The position numbers and the translations under genes were made by a program. A stretch of 64,000 bases of DNA from Blattamonas nauphoetae (Eukaryota > Preaxostyla > Oxymonadida): NCBI GenBank assembly GCA_033064195.1, contig JARBJD010000117.1, forward strand, positions 62,001 to 126,000, in the 5' to 3' direction. The notes under the pieces are model-generated. The model saw only the letters and a program-made list of their open reading frames with translations, had not been told where the DNA came from and made no database searches. Shown here piece by piece: positions 10,841-20,786 of this stretch (the first letter of the stretch is position 1; each line of letters opens with the position of its first letter).

Positions 10841-13174
10841 AGAACAAGTCGAAAGATCCTCTCGCCATTCGTGTATCCAACACTGTCCGTGTCTGATTGT
10901 TCGGTGTCTCAGAACAAGTCGAAAGATCCTCTCGCCATTCGTGTATCCAACACTGTCCGTGTCTGATTGTTCGGTGTCTCAGAACAAGTCGAAAGATCCT
11001 CTCGCCATTCGTGTATCCAACACTGTCCGTGTCTGATTGTTCGGTGTCTCAGAACAAGTCGAAAGATCCTCTCGCCATTCGTGTATCCAACACTGTCCGT
11101 GTCTGATTGTTCGGTGTCTCAGAACAAGTCGAAAGATCCTCTCGCCATTCGTGTATCCAACACTGTCCGTGTCTGATTGTTCGGTGTCTCAGAACAAGTC
11201 GAAAGATCCTCTCGCCATTCGTGTATCCAACACTGTCCGTGTCTGATTGTTCGGTGTCTCAGAACAAGTCGAAAGATCCTCTCGCCATTCGTGTATCCAA
11301 CACTGTCCGTGTCTGATTGTTCGGTGTCTCAGAACAAGTCGAAAGATCCTCTCGCCATTCGTGTATCCAACACTGTCCGTGTCTGATTGTTCGGTGTCTC
11401 AGAACAAGTCGAAAGATCCTCTCGCCATTCGTGTATCCAACACTGTCCGTGTCTGATTGTTCGGTGTCTCAGAACAAGTCGAAAGATCCTCTCGCCATTC
11501 GTGTATCCAACACTGTCCGTGTCTGATTGTTCGGTGTCTCAGAACAAGTCGAAAGATCCTCTCGCCATTCGTGTATCCAACACTGTCCGTGTCTGATTGT
11601 TCGGTGTCTCAGAACAAGTCGAAAGATCCTCTCGCCATTCGTGTATCCAACACTGTCCGTGTCTGATTGTTCGGTGTCTCAGAACAAGTCGAAAGATCCT
11701 CTCGCCATTCGTGTATCCAACACTGTCCGTGTCTGATTGTTCGGTGTCTCAGAACAAGTCGAAAGATCCTCTCGCCATTCGTGTATCCAACACTGTCCGT
11801 GTCTGATTGTTCGGTGTCTCAGAACAAGTCGAAAGATCCTCTCGCCATTCGTGTATCCAACACTGTCCGTGTCTGATTGTTCGGTGTCTCAGAACAAGTC
11901 GAAAGATCCTCTCGCCATTCGTGTATCCAACACTGTCCGTGTCTGATTGTTCGGTGTCTCAGAACAAGTCGAAAGATCCTCTCGCCATTCGTGTATCCAA
12001 CACTGTCCGTGTCTGATTGTTCGGTGTCTCAGAACAAGTCGAAAGATCCTCTCGCCATTCGTGTATCCAACACTGTCCGTGTCTGATTGTTCGGTGTCTC
12101 AGAACAAGTCGAAAGATCCTCTCGCCATTCGTGTATCCAACACTGTCCGTGTCTGATTGTTCGGTGTCTCAGAACAAGTCGAAAGATCCTCTCGCCATTC
12201 GTGTATCCAACACTGTCCGTGTCTGATTGTTCGGTGTCTCAGAACAAGTCGAAAGATCCTCTCGCCATTCGTGTATCCAACACTGTCCGTGTCTGATTGT
12301 TCGGTGTCTCAGAACAAGTCGAAAGATCCTCTCGCCATTCGTGTATCCAACACTGTCCGTGTCTGATTGTTCGGTGTCTCAGAACAAGTCGAAAGATCCT
12401 CTCGCCATTCGTGTATCCAACACTGTCCGTGTCTGATTGTTCGGTGTCTCAGAACAAGTCGAAAGATCCTCTCGCCATTCGTGTATCCAACACTGTCCGT
12501 GTCTGATTGTTCGGTGTCTCAGAACAAGTCGAAAGATCCTCTCGCCATTCGTGTATCCAACACTGTCCGTGTCTGATTGTTCGGTGTCTCAGAACAAGTC
12601 GAAAGATCCTCTCGCCATTCGTGTATCCAACACTGTCCGTGTCTGATTGTTCGGTGTCTCAGAACAAGTCGAAAGATCCTCTCGCCATTCGTGTATCCAA
12701 CACTGTCCGTGTCTGATTGTTCGGTGTCTCAGAACAAGTCGAAAGATCCTCTCGCCATTCGTGTATCCAACACTGTCCGTGTCTGATTGTTCGGTGTCTC
12801 AGAACAAGTCGAAAGATCCTCTCGCCATTCGTGTATCCAACACTGTCCGTGTCTGATTGTTCGGTGTCTCAGAACAAGTCGAAAGATCCTCTCGCCATTC
12901 GTGTATCCAACACTGTCCGTGTCTGATTGTTCGGTGTCTCAGAACAAGTCGAAAGATCCTCTCGCCATTCGTGTATCCAACACTGTCCGTGTCTGATTGT
13001 TCGGTGTCTCAGAACAAGTCGAAAGATCCTCTCGCCATTCGTGTATCCAACACTGTCCGTGTCTGATTGTTCGGTGTCTCAGAACAAGTCGAAAGATCCT
13101 CTCGCCATTCGTGTATCCAACACTGTCCGTGTCTGATTGTTCGGTGTCTCAGAACAAGTCGAAAGATCCTCTCG
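10841..13174 (+). repeat. Minisatellite: 33 perfect copies of a 70-bp unit inside gene 1
   Basis: Units start with agaacaagtcgaaagatcct at 10841 and recur every 70 bases to 13150 with no visible differences; a partial unit follows to 13174, where unique coding sequence resumes. The unit corresponds to gene 1 codons around SPFVYPTLSVSDCSVSQNKS, so it is an internal stretch of the host gene copied many times. Expansion probably began between two similar 13-bp blocks 70 bp apart (ctctcgccattcg and ctctcgtgattcg). Because 70 is not a multiple of 3, each unit shifts the frame and an in-frame TGA soon follows. The overlapping 69-codon frames across the array are a by-product. Perfect identity implies recent expansion or homogenisation. 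Confidence 0.97.
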
Positions 13175-13894
13175 TGATTCGGATTCTGGGGACGAAGCTG
13201 ATTCCGTGTGGGTTGTCGTTCGAGATCTTCGAAACAGCTGACTCGAAATCGAACTCCAAAACCAATTCAGTCACAACTCATCGAATCCCTCTCTCTGATC
13301 CGTCAGTCAGCTCGTTTTCTGAAACTGAGGCGTTGATTTCAGTTTTGGAATCGTCGACCAAACTTGACAAATCGTCTTGTTGGGATGGCCGACTCATTTT
13401 TGGGGATGAACAAGCAACACAATCGTTCACCGTGAAGATCAGTGCAAAAGAGAAGATCGCTCAAGCTGCAAGAAAGGTCATTTCGTGGCTTGTTCCTCTG
13501 ATCATCTCGCTCGTCGTTGTGGCTCTTCTCGCCATCATCATCGTTGTCATTCTGTTGAGACGCCGAAATCAGAAGAAACGATCTGAACTGGAAATGCAGG
13601 AACCAGAAGAACCTTTGGAAGACGAGAAGATGGATGTTGTTGCGACCGATCACAAAATCGACACAAATCCGGACAATTCGATTGTAAGCTGTCCGAACGA
13701 ACAAGAAACCGCAGTTGACGAGTTTCCTGACAGTTTGAATGATGCGGAGGAGTTCATTGAAGCGCTTATCTGTGTGGATGGGGTGAAACTGATTCTTGCG
13801 AAGAAGAATGATACACTGTACAACAGACTTCATTCGCAGAACAGACAGGAAGTGATCAAGCGAGGGATTCAGAAGCAGATCGTGCTTGGATTGA

Positions 13895-14370
13895 TAGTAC
13901 CCGGACAAACCCGTTAGAGCGGATAAACCCGTTAACCATTCCACATGAGCATAGCAGTCCCCCCTCTTCACTAAAATTATCCTTCCACTTCCCGTCCATT
14001 ACTCTTTTCATTATTTTTAAAACAGGAGTCACTGTTGAAAGAATGATTGTGAAATGGAATGAGAAAAGTGAAAGTCGAAATGTGCTCGGAACTTAGCCAA
14101 TGTCTTCCCAGGCGTCCAAGGGATGGTACATTGAGATACAACCTCTTTGTACTCAGCATCACATACAGGGTGTCGTGGCTGGTCATTCATCGATTTGAAC
14201 TGACCCATTGACCTCGATCAAACACCTGAACAGGGGACAAATCATTTCAGAATTCGAACAATAACTTTCTTTCAAGCGCAACATATCAGTCGTCATAATA
14301 AAAGTTTCAATGTGAAGTGTGGTATGTTGGTAACGGGTTTATCCGACTTAACGGGTTTATCCGGGGACTA
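13895..14370. mobile_element. 476-bp non-autonomous TIR element (MITE) in the gene 1 kinase-like domain
   Basis: The ends are inverted repeats of about 40 bp with two motifs each: tagtacccggacaaacccgt on the left, and the right end reads tagtccccggataaacccgt on the complementary strand; cggataaacccgtta recurs inside each end. TGA flanks both sides (13892-13894 and 14371-14373). Removing the element and one TGA gives an open frame through GL-TAISQKASDAAILKALSSH. The gap from GL to SSH is then 19 residues, exactly as in genes B and F. That supports a 3-bp duplication rather than TA. CACTA and PIF/Harbinger elements make 3-bp duplications, but the family is not assigned. There is no coding capacity. 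Confidence 0.85.
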
Positions 14371-14948
14371 TGACTGCGATCTCTCAAAAAGCGAGTGATG
14401 CCGCGATTCTGAAAGCTCTGTCGTCACACAACATTCTGTTGGACGACTCTGGTCGTGTGTGTTTCAAAACGAACACAGACATTGTGAAACCGTCCATCCA
14501 CCAATCGCAAGTTCACGATGCCTTGCCTCCACAACACCAAGTTGAAGGTGACCAAAACGAGGATCATGAACAAGAACCTCCAAAAAACGATCGAAAAGAA
14601 GATCCAGCGACAGAGTGTCAGCGGTGGCTGGCACCTGAAGTGGCAGAGAAGAAGACGAACATCATCGCGAGTCAGGCGTCAGTTTTTAGTCTTGGCCTCA
14701 TCTTGTGGGAAATCGAGACTGGTTCTGTGCCATACGGCGAGCAAGACGGAGCAAATGCTGTCCGCCAGATATCGGCTGGGATTCCGCCCGACCTATCGCA
14801 AGTGAGGAACGAAGAAATGAAAGAACTGATTGAAATGTGTCTTGCGATCAATCCGAAAGACAGGCCACAATTGGGCGACATTGCGAATGCTCTGAATGAG
14901 ATCGAAGACACTCCAATCAATCAACCGAAAGAATCGATCGAAAGCTGA

Positions 14949-15586
14949 TCATCACTCAACGACACTCTTTTTTATCAAAATTCTGCCATCCTTTTAAATC
15001 CAACATGTCACCCTCTTCCTTTTCCTCACTCCATCTTCTATTGATTCCTTTCTCACTTCAATCTTCGATCACCAATTCTCTCAGTGTGTCATGTCATCTC
15101 GTCTCTTGTTTGTCAGTGGGATTTGTTGTGATCTGCTCTCAGACTCGTCATCTCAGGCGTGAAGTCGGCCAGATCATCGCGATCCCTGACGCCCTTTCTC
15201 TTCATTCACACCATCTTTTTTCATTCCTCACACCAGTGCAAAACATACATATTTTCTCACGGTTTCTGATTCTGTTCTTCATTGCTTGCTTTATTTGATT
15301 ATTTCGTCTTGTTCTGGCATCACTCATCTTTTCTCGCGCGTGGGGTTGAGTTTCTCTCCTCACTTTCTGATTCTGTGCATCATCATTTCTTCTCAGCTAC
15401 TCTTTAGTCTTCTTCTGGCACTACTCACCATTGTTTTACTCACATCTTCTTTATTTCTCAGTATCCATCCATTCCTTTTTCATTCTGCTCCTGATTCATC
15501 TTTAAAACCTGCTTTTTTCTTCACCGAACATCGCTGCTGAAACTGTCACTGAAGATGAGTAATACTTGCTGCTTCCGTCGCAGAAT
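14949..15586. other. Intergenic T-rich spacer
   Basis: This spacer follows the gene 1 pseudokinase end. It is pyrimidine-rich with two diverged tandem copies of a roughly 110-bp block (about 15260-15335 and 15365-15440, sharing tttctgattctg and cttctggca-type segments). The open frames here are low-complexity and not credible genes. Confidence 0.4.
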
Positions 15587-16270
15587 AGGTGATTGACCTC
15601 GAGAATTTGGAGAGAAAAACGCACAAAAATGATTGAAAGTGAATCAAGAAGAACAAAAACAGGCGAAAGAGTACTCCAGACGAGAAGAAGGCTTCGGCAC
15701 GACTCACAAACGTCCATCACGGATGACATGACACATGTGCGTGGACATGCAGAAGCGGAGCAAAACAAAGAAGAACAGAACCAATCAGAAAAGCAACGAA
15801 ATCGAGACAAGCCCGAAGACAGAATCAGAAGAAGAGTGGGATGGAGTGAAGACACAGCTGATGTGAATCAAGATGAAACGAACTCGCGCCAAGTGACGTC
15901 CAATCGAGCGAGAATCACTGCTTCCTTCGTCAACGGGCCAATGAAGTGAGAGCGGAAGCAGACATCTCGAACAATCGAGCGCCAAGGTTGGTGGAGGGAT
16001 GGCTTGATAGTTGAATGTGAAGTGGAGAGACAAGCCAGATCTCAATTGGGTGTGTGTGAGTGTGGTGGGTGTTGTGAACGACAGATGAAGTGAATCTGAG
16101 ATGAGAGTGAGAGTTGTGAAGAGAGGAGAGAATCCAAACCGATTCGAGGTGAAGAGAGAAGACGATGAGATCAAGAGTAGGAGCATATTGAGTAGAGATG
16201 ATAGAGGAGGAGCAGGTGTGATGGGGATCTTCGATGACGACTTGGAAGATGCGAGCGAAAATCACAATCC
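15587..16270. repeat. 3'-flank repeat of gene A (copy 1)
   Basis: This 0.68-kb segment is nearly identical to 20110-20786 downstream of gene B. On the plus strand it has a charged open frame (15593-15949, with VLQTRRRLRHDSQTS), convergent with gene A. A diverged relative with ILQTRRRLPHHPETV lies at 46640-46850, downstream of gene F. Sharing among three paralogous loci suggests it is inherited as part of the gene 3' region. Whether it is coding, an untranslated region or a repeat is not clear. Confidence 0.75.
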
Positions 16271-19200
16271 TTACTCCTTCATCTCATTTCCAGATCCACC
16301 AATCGATGCATCAGGATGAGAACAGAGGAACTCCCCAATCTCAGAAAGCGTTGGCCGTTGTTTCGGATCAACTGAAACTCAACGATGAATCAGAGCGATG
16401 AACTCCTCGTTCTTCAAACTCTCCATTTTCGGTCCAATTCCTGTTCCCGATTGTCGCTGAGCATTCACAGCATCCAGTTCTCCAAACGGAACTTGACCAG
16501 TCTCAATTTCCCACAAGATCAGGCCAAGACTAAAAACTGACGCTTTCGAACCATCCACTGAAACTCCCTTCCCTCCACCAGCAACAACTTCAGGTGCGCG
16601 CCATCGCATCCCATCCATTCCCGTTTTGTCGGTCTCAGCGCCTTGCGACATCTCAGTTGCGTGGTTCGGGTTCCCATCCACGTTTGGGAGTGCTTGTGGG
16701 TGCTGCATTTGAGCTTGAACGATTTCTTGTTCCGCTTCTGATGCATTCATTTGAAGTTTCAGTTGAACATTTCCACTTCCATCAATCAGAATCCAGTGAG
16801 ACGAAAGACGAGTCAGAACATCACTCCATCCTCGAGTTGTCACAACCTGTTTCAATCCATTCACAATCTGTATTCCAACTCCTCGCTTCCCAATCTCCCG
16901 GTGTTCTTTGTGCAACACAGAATACAGCGTGTTCGTCATCGGAGCTGAAGTGATCCCAAAATCTCCACTGCACGCCATCACCTCCACCAGCTCTCCCTTT
17001 GTCCGAGATTGCGAGTCAACTATTCCATCTGAACGCTCAATCCGAGTCGCATCGTCGTGCGAAGACCCAAACGCAGAGTGGCTCATTCCATCCGTCCGCA
17101 TCAGCCCGTTCGTGTTGTCTCCTAGATCCACATCTTCAACTTTCACCTCGTCTTCCTGCTCCAGCCCTTCCATCTCTTTCTGAGCTGGCTCACCATTCTT
17201 CTTTCTTCGATAGACAACAACAAACACAACAATCACGATCAGAAGGACAACCAGAAGCGACACGACCAGAGGGATCAGCCAGCTCAGCAATGCCTTCGTT
17301 TCGGGCGACATCGACTTCTTTGGATCATAAGGCGATTTCGGAATGTGGAGAGAAACTGGATTCCTCATCCACACTTCAGAGCTGCTCACGTTGGGTGTTG
17401 GAGAGATCGACTTGATGCTGTATGTTGTGTCGTGTGTCAGAGTCCTCTTGTCTCCAACCACAACAAATCGACTGCTTTCACCTGTCAGTGAAGTTCCGAC
17501 AACTGGAACGGTGATCGTCACATCCTGTCCCTCCTCTTCCACAACAATGTCGAACGATCCAAACACTTCTTTGTCGAACAACAGGATCACATACGCGTAA
17601 TTCGGTTCCGCGGTGATGAGGTAGGCGGTGGCTGATTTGAGAGAAGGGGGGCACTCGGGTGTGGTGAACGAGACGAAGGAGGGAGTCGCGGCTAGGTGGA
17701 ACGGCCACGCTGCTCGATGCACTGTCACACCATTCGACAGCAACGAAGCAGAAGAAGAATAGCAAGACGAAGATGATGAGGTGGGCACAACTCCCACAAT
17801 CGATGTGATCGTGTAACCAGTCACGAACTTCAGACTCTCTCCAGACAACGACACGAACGTCCCAGTCCCATCCACAATTTCAATCTCTCCCGACACTTCT
17901 GTTTTGTCCAGCTCTTCACGAATCCGAACGGAATATTTCTGTGACACTTTCGGCACGCTTCCCTCAATCTCCATCTTCAGCCTTCCTGTCGTCCCATCGA
18001 ATCTCACTTTTGGCGCACCTGTCAGAAGTGGTCCAATCTTGTCAAATGCTGCATGTTCCACCCTCTCGTACACATCGACTGGCCCACCCTCTCCCTCCAC
18101 CTGCACAACTGTGTACATTCCAGCGCAATTGGGAATGGTTGTCGTGAAGCACTCGTCGAAAGACAGTGGACGATCCAGACCAGATGTTGGATAGGCAAAG
18201 AAATCTGGAAAAGCGGTCGCATTCTCTTTCAGCGGAGTGTTGTAATAGACACGCGGGTTCCCAACTCGGTTCTCGATGAACTGAACACGGGTGAACGAAA
18301 AAAGGTGGGTCGCAGAGGATGAAGACCATGCCATCATGATCGCTCCGGTCGCAGAGGTGCACCCCTTCACCACACAGTCTGTCATCGAGAAGTTGCGAAA
18401 GTACGGGAGGCACATTGCGCCACCAGCTGAGTGTGCCGAACAATTCACAAACTCACAGCCAATCAGGTGAAGAAAATCGCTGGAGCCCACAATCCAGGTT
18501 CCGCCTCCTTCAGAGGAGGAGCTAATTGACGTTGTTTGGCATCCGATGAACTGGACATCTACAAGCAACATTGGTGTGTGACATGTGCACCAGAGACCGC
18601 CTCCAGATCTCCCACACGAGCAGTCTTCGAATATCAGATTGGTGACATATTGCTCCTCCACTTTGAGAGTGGATGTTGTCGAAGGAGCAGGAGAGGATGG
18701 TGATGGAGCCGCAGTAGCTGTTGAAGTTGAGTGGTTGTTTATTCGGCTGATATGCTTCTCCAGTGAAGTGGCAGTGGGAGAATGATACGGACGCCGTGAC
18801 GAGGGTGTTGAAGGGAAAGATATACTCTTTGCCGTCCTCAAACGGAGCGGGACCTTCTGGGAGGAGGACGGAAGGCGATTCAGCGTTATCACTTGGAGAG
18901 GAGAGGAGGGAGGAGAAGGAGGAATTCAAGCACAAAACGGATCCTCCAATGTTCACGTCCCGAATCGTCGATCCCGACAAATGCGAGCTTGTCAGCGATA
19001 CAACACATCCCAACATCTTCTGATCCAAATGCGGGAGGCGGGGCTGGTGCGAACACCCAATGGAACTTATGTTCACAAATGAGCAACCAATCAGCGATGA
19101 CGACATTCGTCCAACCGATTCCACATTCTGTCGAGGTGTGCGTGTCAGTGAGAGGCCAATCCCGTCCTTTCCCAGAATCCCAAAAGAGTCAAACGAACAT

Positions 19201-19853
19201 CCAACCATCGACACCCAAACTGACCCTCCAAGGGATGCAAATGACGATGTTTCAACAACACCACGCATCGACCCAACGTCATTCCACAGCAAGCTCTTCG
19301 AAATCACAACTGACGATTCTCTTCCTGATTCCTCCAATGGAGATGGAGAAATCACAATCGCACTTGTCCATGGCGATACTTCAATTCTGCTTGAAGATAT
19401 CGTCAGCATGCTGCTTGAAACAATTGCCAGTCTTGGAGACCTTGTTTCGTTCTTTTGTTGTCTTACTTCAGAAGAATTGTTGATCAACGACAAGTCCATC
19501 CATTTCAATGACAATGTTGAGTTTGTCAATGAGAACACGCAACTCCCAACTTCCTGGAGCTTTCTTTCATCAGAATTCCTGTTCACTTCTGACTGAGACG
19601 ACGCAATCAGTTCAGTCTTCGAATCGTCATTATCGTGCGATGGCTCGCCTGTCAGTTCTATCCATCTGTGAGTAATGTCAATGTTGTTCCCAATGTATGT
19701 TCCTTCTGGCAACGAGATATACAACTTTTCATTTTGTTTAGAGTTTGAAAAGTCTGAGTTGGTGTTCAGAACAGATGAGAGGCGATGTTGCGATTTGGAC
19801 TGTGTTAAACAGACCGACATGCCGGTAAGAAGAAGTAATAACTGTTTGAGCAT
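16271..19853 (-). pseudogene. Gene A: beta-helix / TM / pseudokinase, broken copy of gene B
   Basis: The start at 19853 gives a signal peptide (MLKQLLLLLTGMSVCLTQS), then beta-helix strands (LPEGTYIGNNIDITH, FSLTNSTLSLKWM, GGSVLCLNSSFSSL). Compared with gene B, about 130 residues of the helix are missing near 18640, where SFDNIHS meets YVTNLIFEDCS; the junction changes the frame. The 3' half (TM helix KALLSWLIPLVVSLLVVLLI, then the kinase-like domain) is almost identical to gene B. A second lesion is TGA for TGT at 16377-16379: gene B reads IALIHRCVSVDPKQRP, gene A stops after HR, although homology continues to TAA 16271-16273. The N-terminal half resembles gene C more than gene B. It is probably a pseudogene; a truncated secreted ectodomain of about 440 residues could still be made. 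Confidence 0.85.
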
Positions 19854-19903
19854 GACTGATCAACAATAAAATGTTCAGCAAAGTGGCTGCAAAGGTGGAA
19901 GAA

Positions 19904-19924
19904 TTTGATCCTGCCCTTTATTTG
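19904..19924 (-). promoter_or_regulatory. Promoter-like motif of gene A
   Basis: On the minus strand the sequence reads CAAATAAAGGGCAGGATCAA, 51-71 nt before the gene A ATG. The same arrangement, an AT-rich AAATAAAGGG box followed closely by GATCAA, occurs before genes C, F and G at similar distances. It may be a TATA-like element with its initiator; this is inferred from position and conservation only. Confidence 0.5.
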
Positions 19925-20109
19925 TACTGATTTGTATGTTGATTCTTTGTTCCTGAAATCATTCCTGATAAGAACAATCGCATGCTATTTTCTCAAAGAA
20001 ACTCCGGCAATCAAAAATGAATATACTACGTCATTCTGCTGACAACAAATGAGTAGTTTCACATCTCATTCCGTTCGAGAGAGGGAGTACGGAATTAAAC
20101 TCACAAGAG

Positions 20110-20786
20110 CCGATTGACCTCGAGAATTTGGAGAAAAAACGCACAAAAATGATTGAAAGTGAATCAAGAAGAACAAAACCAGGCGAAAGAGTACTCCAGA
20201 CGAGAAGAAGGCTTCGGCACGACTCATAAACGTCCATCACGGATGACATGACACAAGTGCGTGGATATGCAGAAGCGGAGCAGAACAAAGAAGAACAGAA
20301 CCAATCAGAAAAGCAACGAAATCGAGACAAGCCCGAAGACAGAATCAGAAGAAGAGTGGGATGGAGTGAAGACACAGCTGATGTGAATCAAGATGAAACG
20401 AACTCGCGCCAAGTGACGTCCAATCGAGCGAGAATCACTGCTTCCTTCGTCAACGGGCCAATGAAGTGAGAGCGGAAGCAGACATCTCGAACAATCGAGC
20501 GCCAAGGTTGGTGGAGGGATGGCTTGATAGTTGAATGTGAAGTGGAGAGACAAGCCAGATCTCAATTGGGTGTGTGTGAGTGTGGTGGGTGTTGTGAACG
20601 ACAGATGAAGTGAATCTGAGATGAGAGTGAGAGTTGTGAAGAGAGGAGAGAATCCAAACCGATTCGAGGTGAAGAGAGAAGACGATGAGATCAAGAGAGC
20701 ATGTTGAGGACAGTTGACAGTGGAGGAGCTGGTGTGATGGTGATCTTCGATTACAACTGGGAAGATGCGAGCGAAAATCACAATTC
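20110..20786. repeat. 3'-flank repeat of gene B (copy 2)
   Basis: This is the near-identical partner of 15587-16270, in the same position relative to its pseudokinase gene. A short block near 20690-20750 (gagagcatgttgaggacagt) differs from copy 1. The two flanks and the adjoining 3' gene halves form one duplicated segment of about 2.8 kb, offset by about 4.5 kb. Confidence 0.85.

Larger units (their letters stand above)
3211..14948 (+). pseudogene. Gene 1: beta-helix / TM / pseudokinase surface protein, disrupted
   Basis: Homologous coding sequence runs 3151-6260, 13151-13894 and 14374-14948. The ectodomain (3211-6260) has short beta-helix-like strands (SISDCKMCHSTGP, ADCSFHECGCSEG), then a CG-x(n)-PC entry motif (NPCGTITSPCQTV near 5850). 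A transmembrane helix (ISWLVPLIISLVVVALLAII) lies near 13478-13550, followed by a cytoplasmic kinase-like domain. The C-lobe keeps QRWLAPEV, ASVFSLGLILWEIETG and PKDRPQLGDI, but HRD is replaced by SSHNILLDDSG and no DFG or ATP-binding lysine is visible. The upstream frame is open from 3151 but has no ATG; a spliced signal-peptide exon may be missing or unrecognised. There is a one-base frameshift near 4727 (dropping one C joins DIKVE to SEPYVEVLL), then the array and two mobile insertions. With this much damage I call it a pseudogene. The two arms join to one homologous protein. Confidence 0.85.

Noticed and set aside
10897-13136. Series of overlapping 69-codon genes
   Set aside because: They are one frame pattern of the 70-bp array read three units at a time, starting at TTG; a by-product of the repeat.
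10841-13174. CRISPR array
   Set aside because: The units are identical over all 70 bases with no spacers, derive from a eukaryotic coding exon, and no cas-like genes are present.
13895-14370. TA target duplication for the gene 1 MITE
   Set aside because: Collapsing to one TA leaves a stop in the host frame; TGA gives an open frame and the exact residue spacing of homologs.
15005-15540. Two small membrane proteins on the plus strand
   Set aside because: Hydrophobicity comes from T-rich spacer DNA with diverged tandem blocks; no conserved motif or sensible start context.
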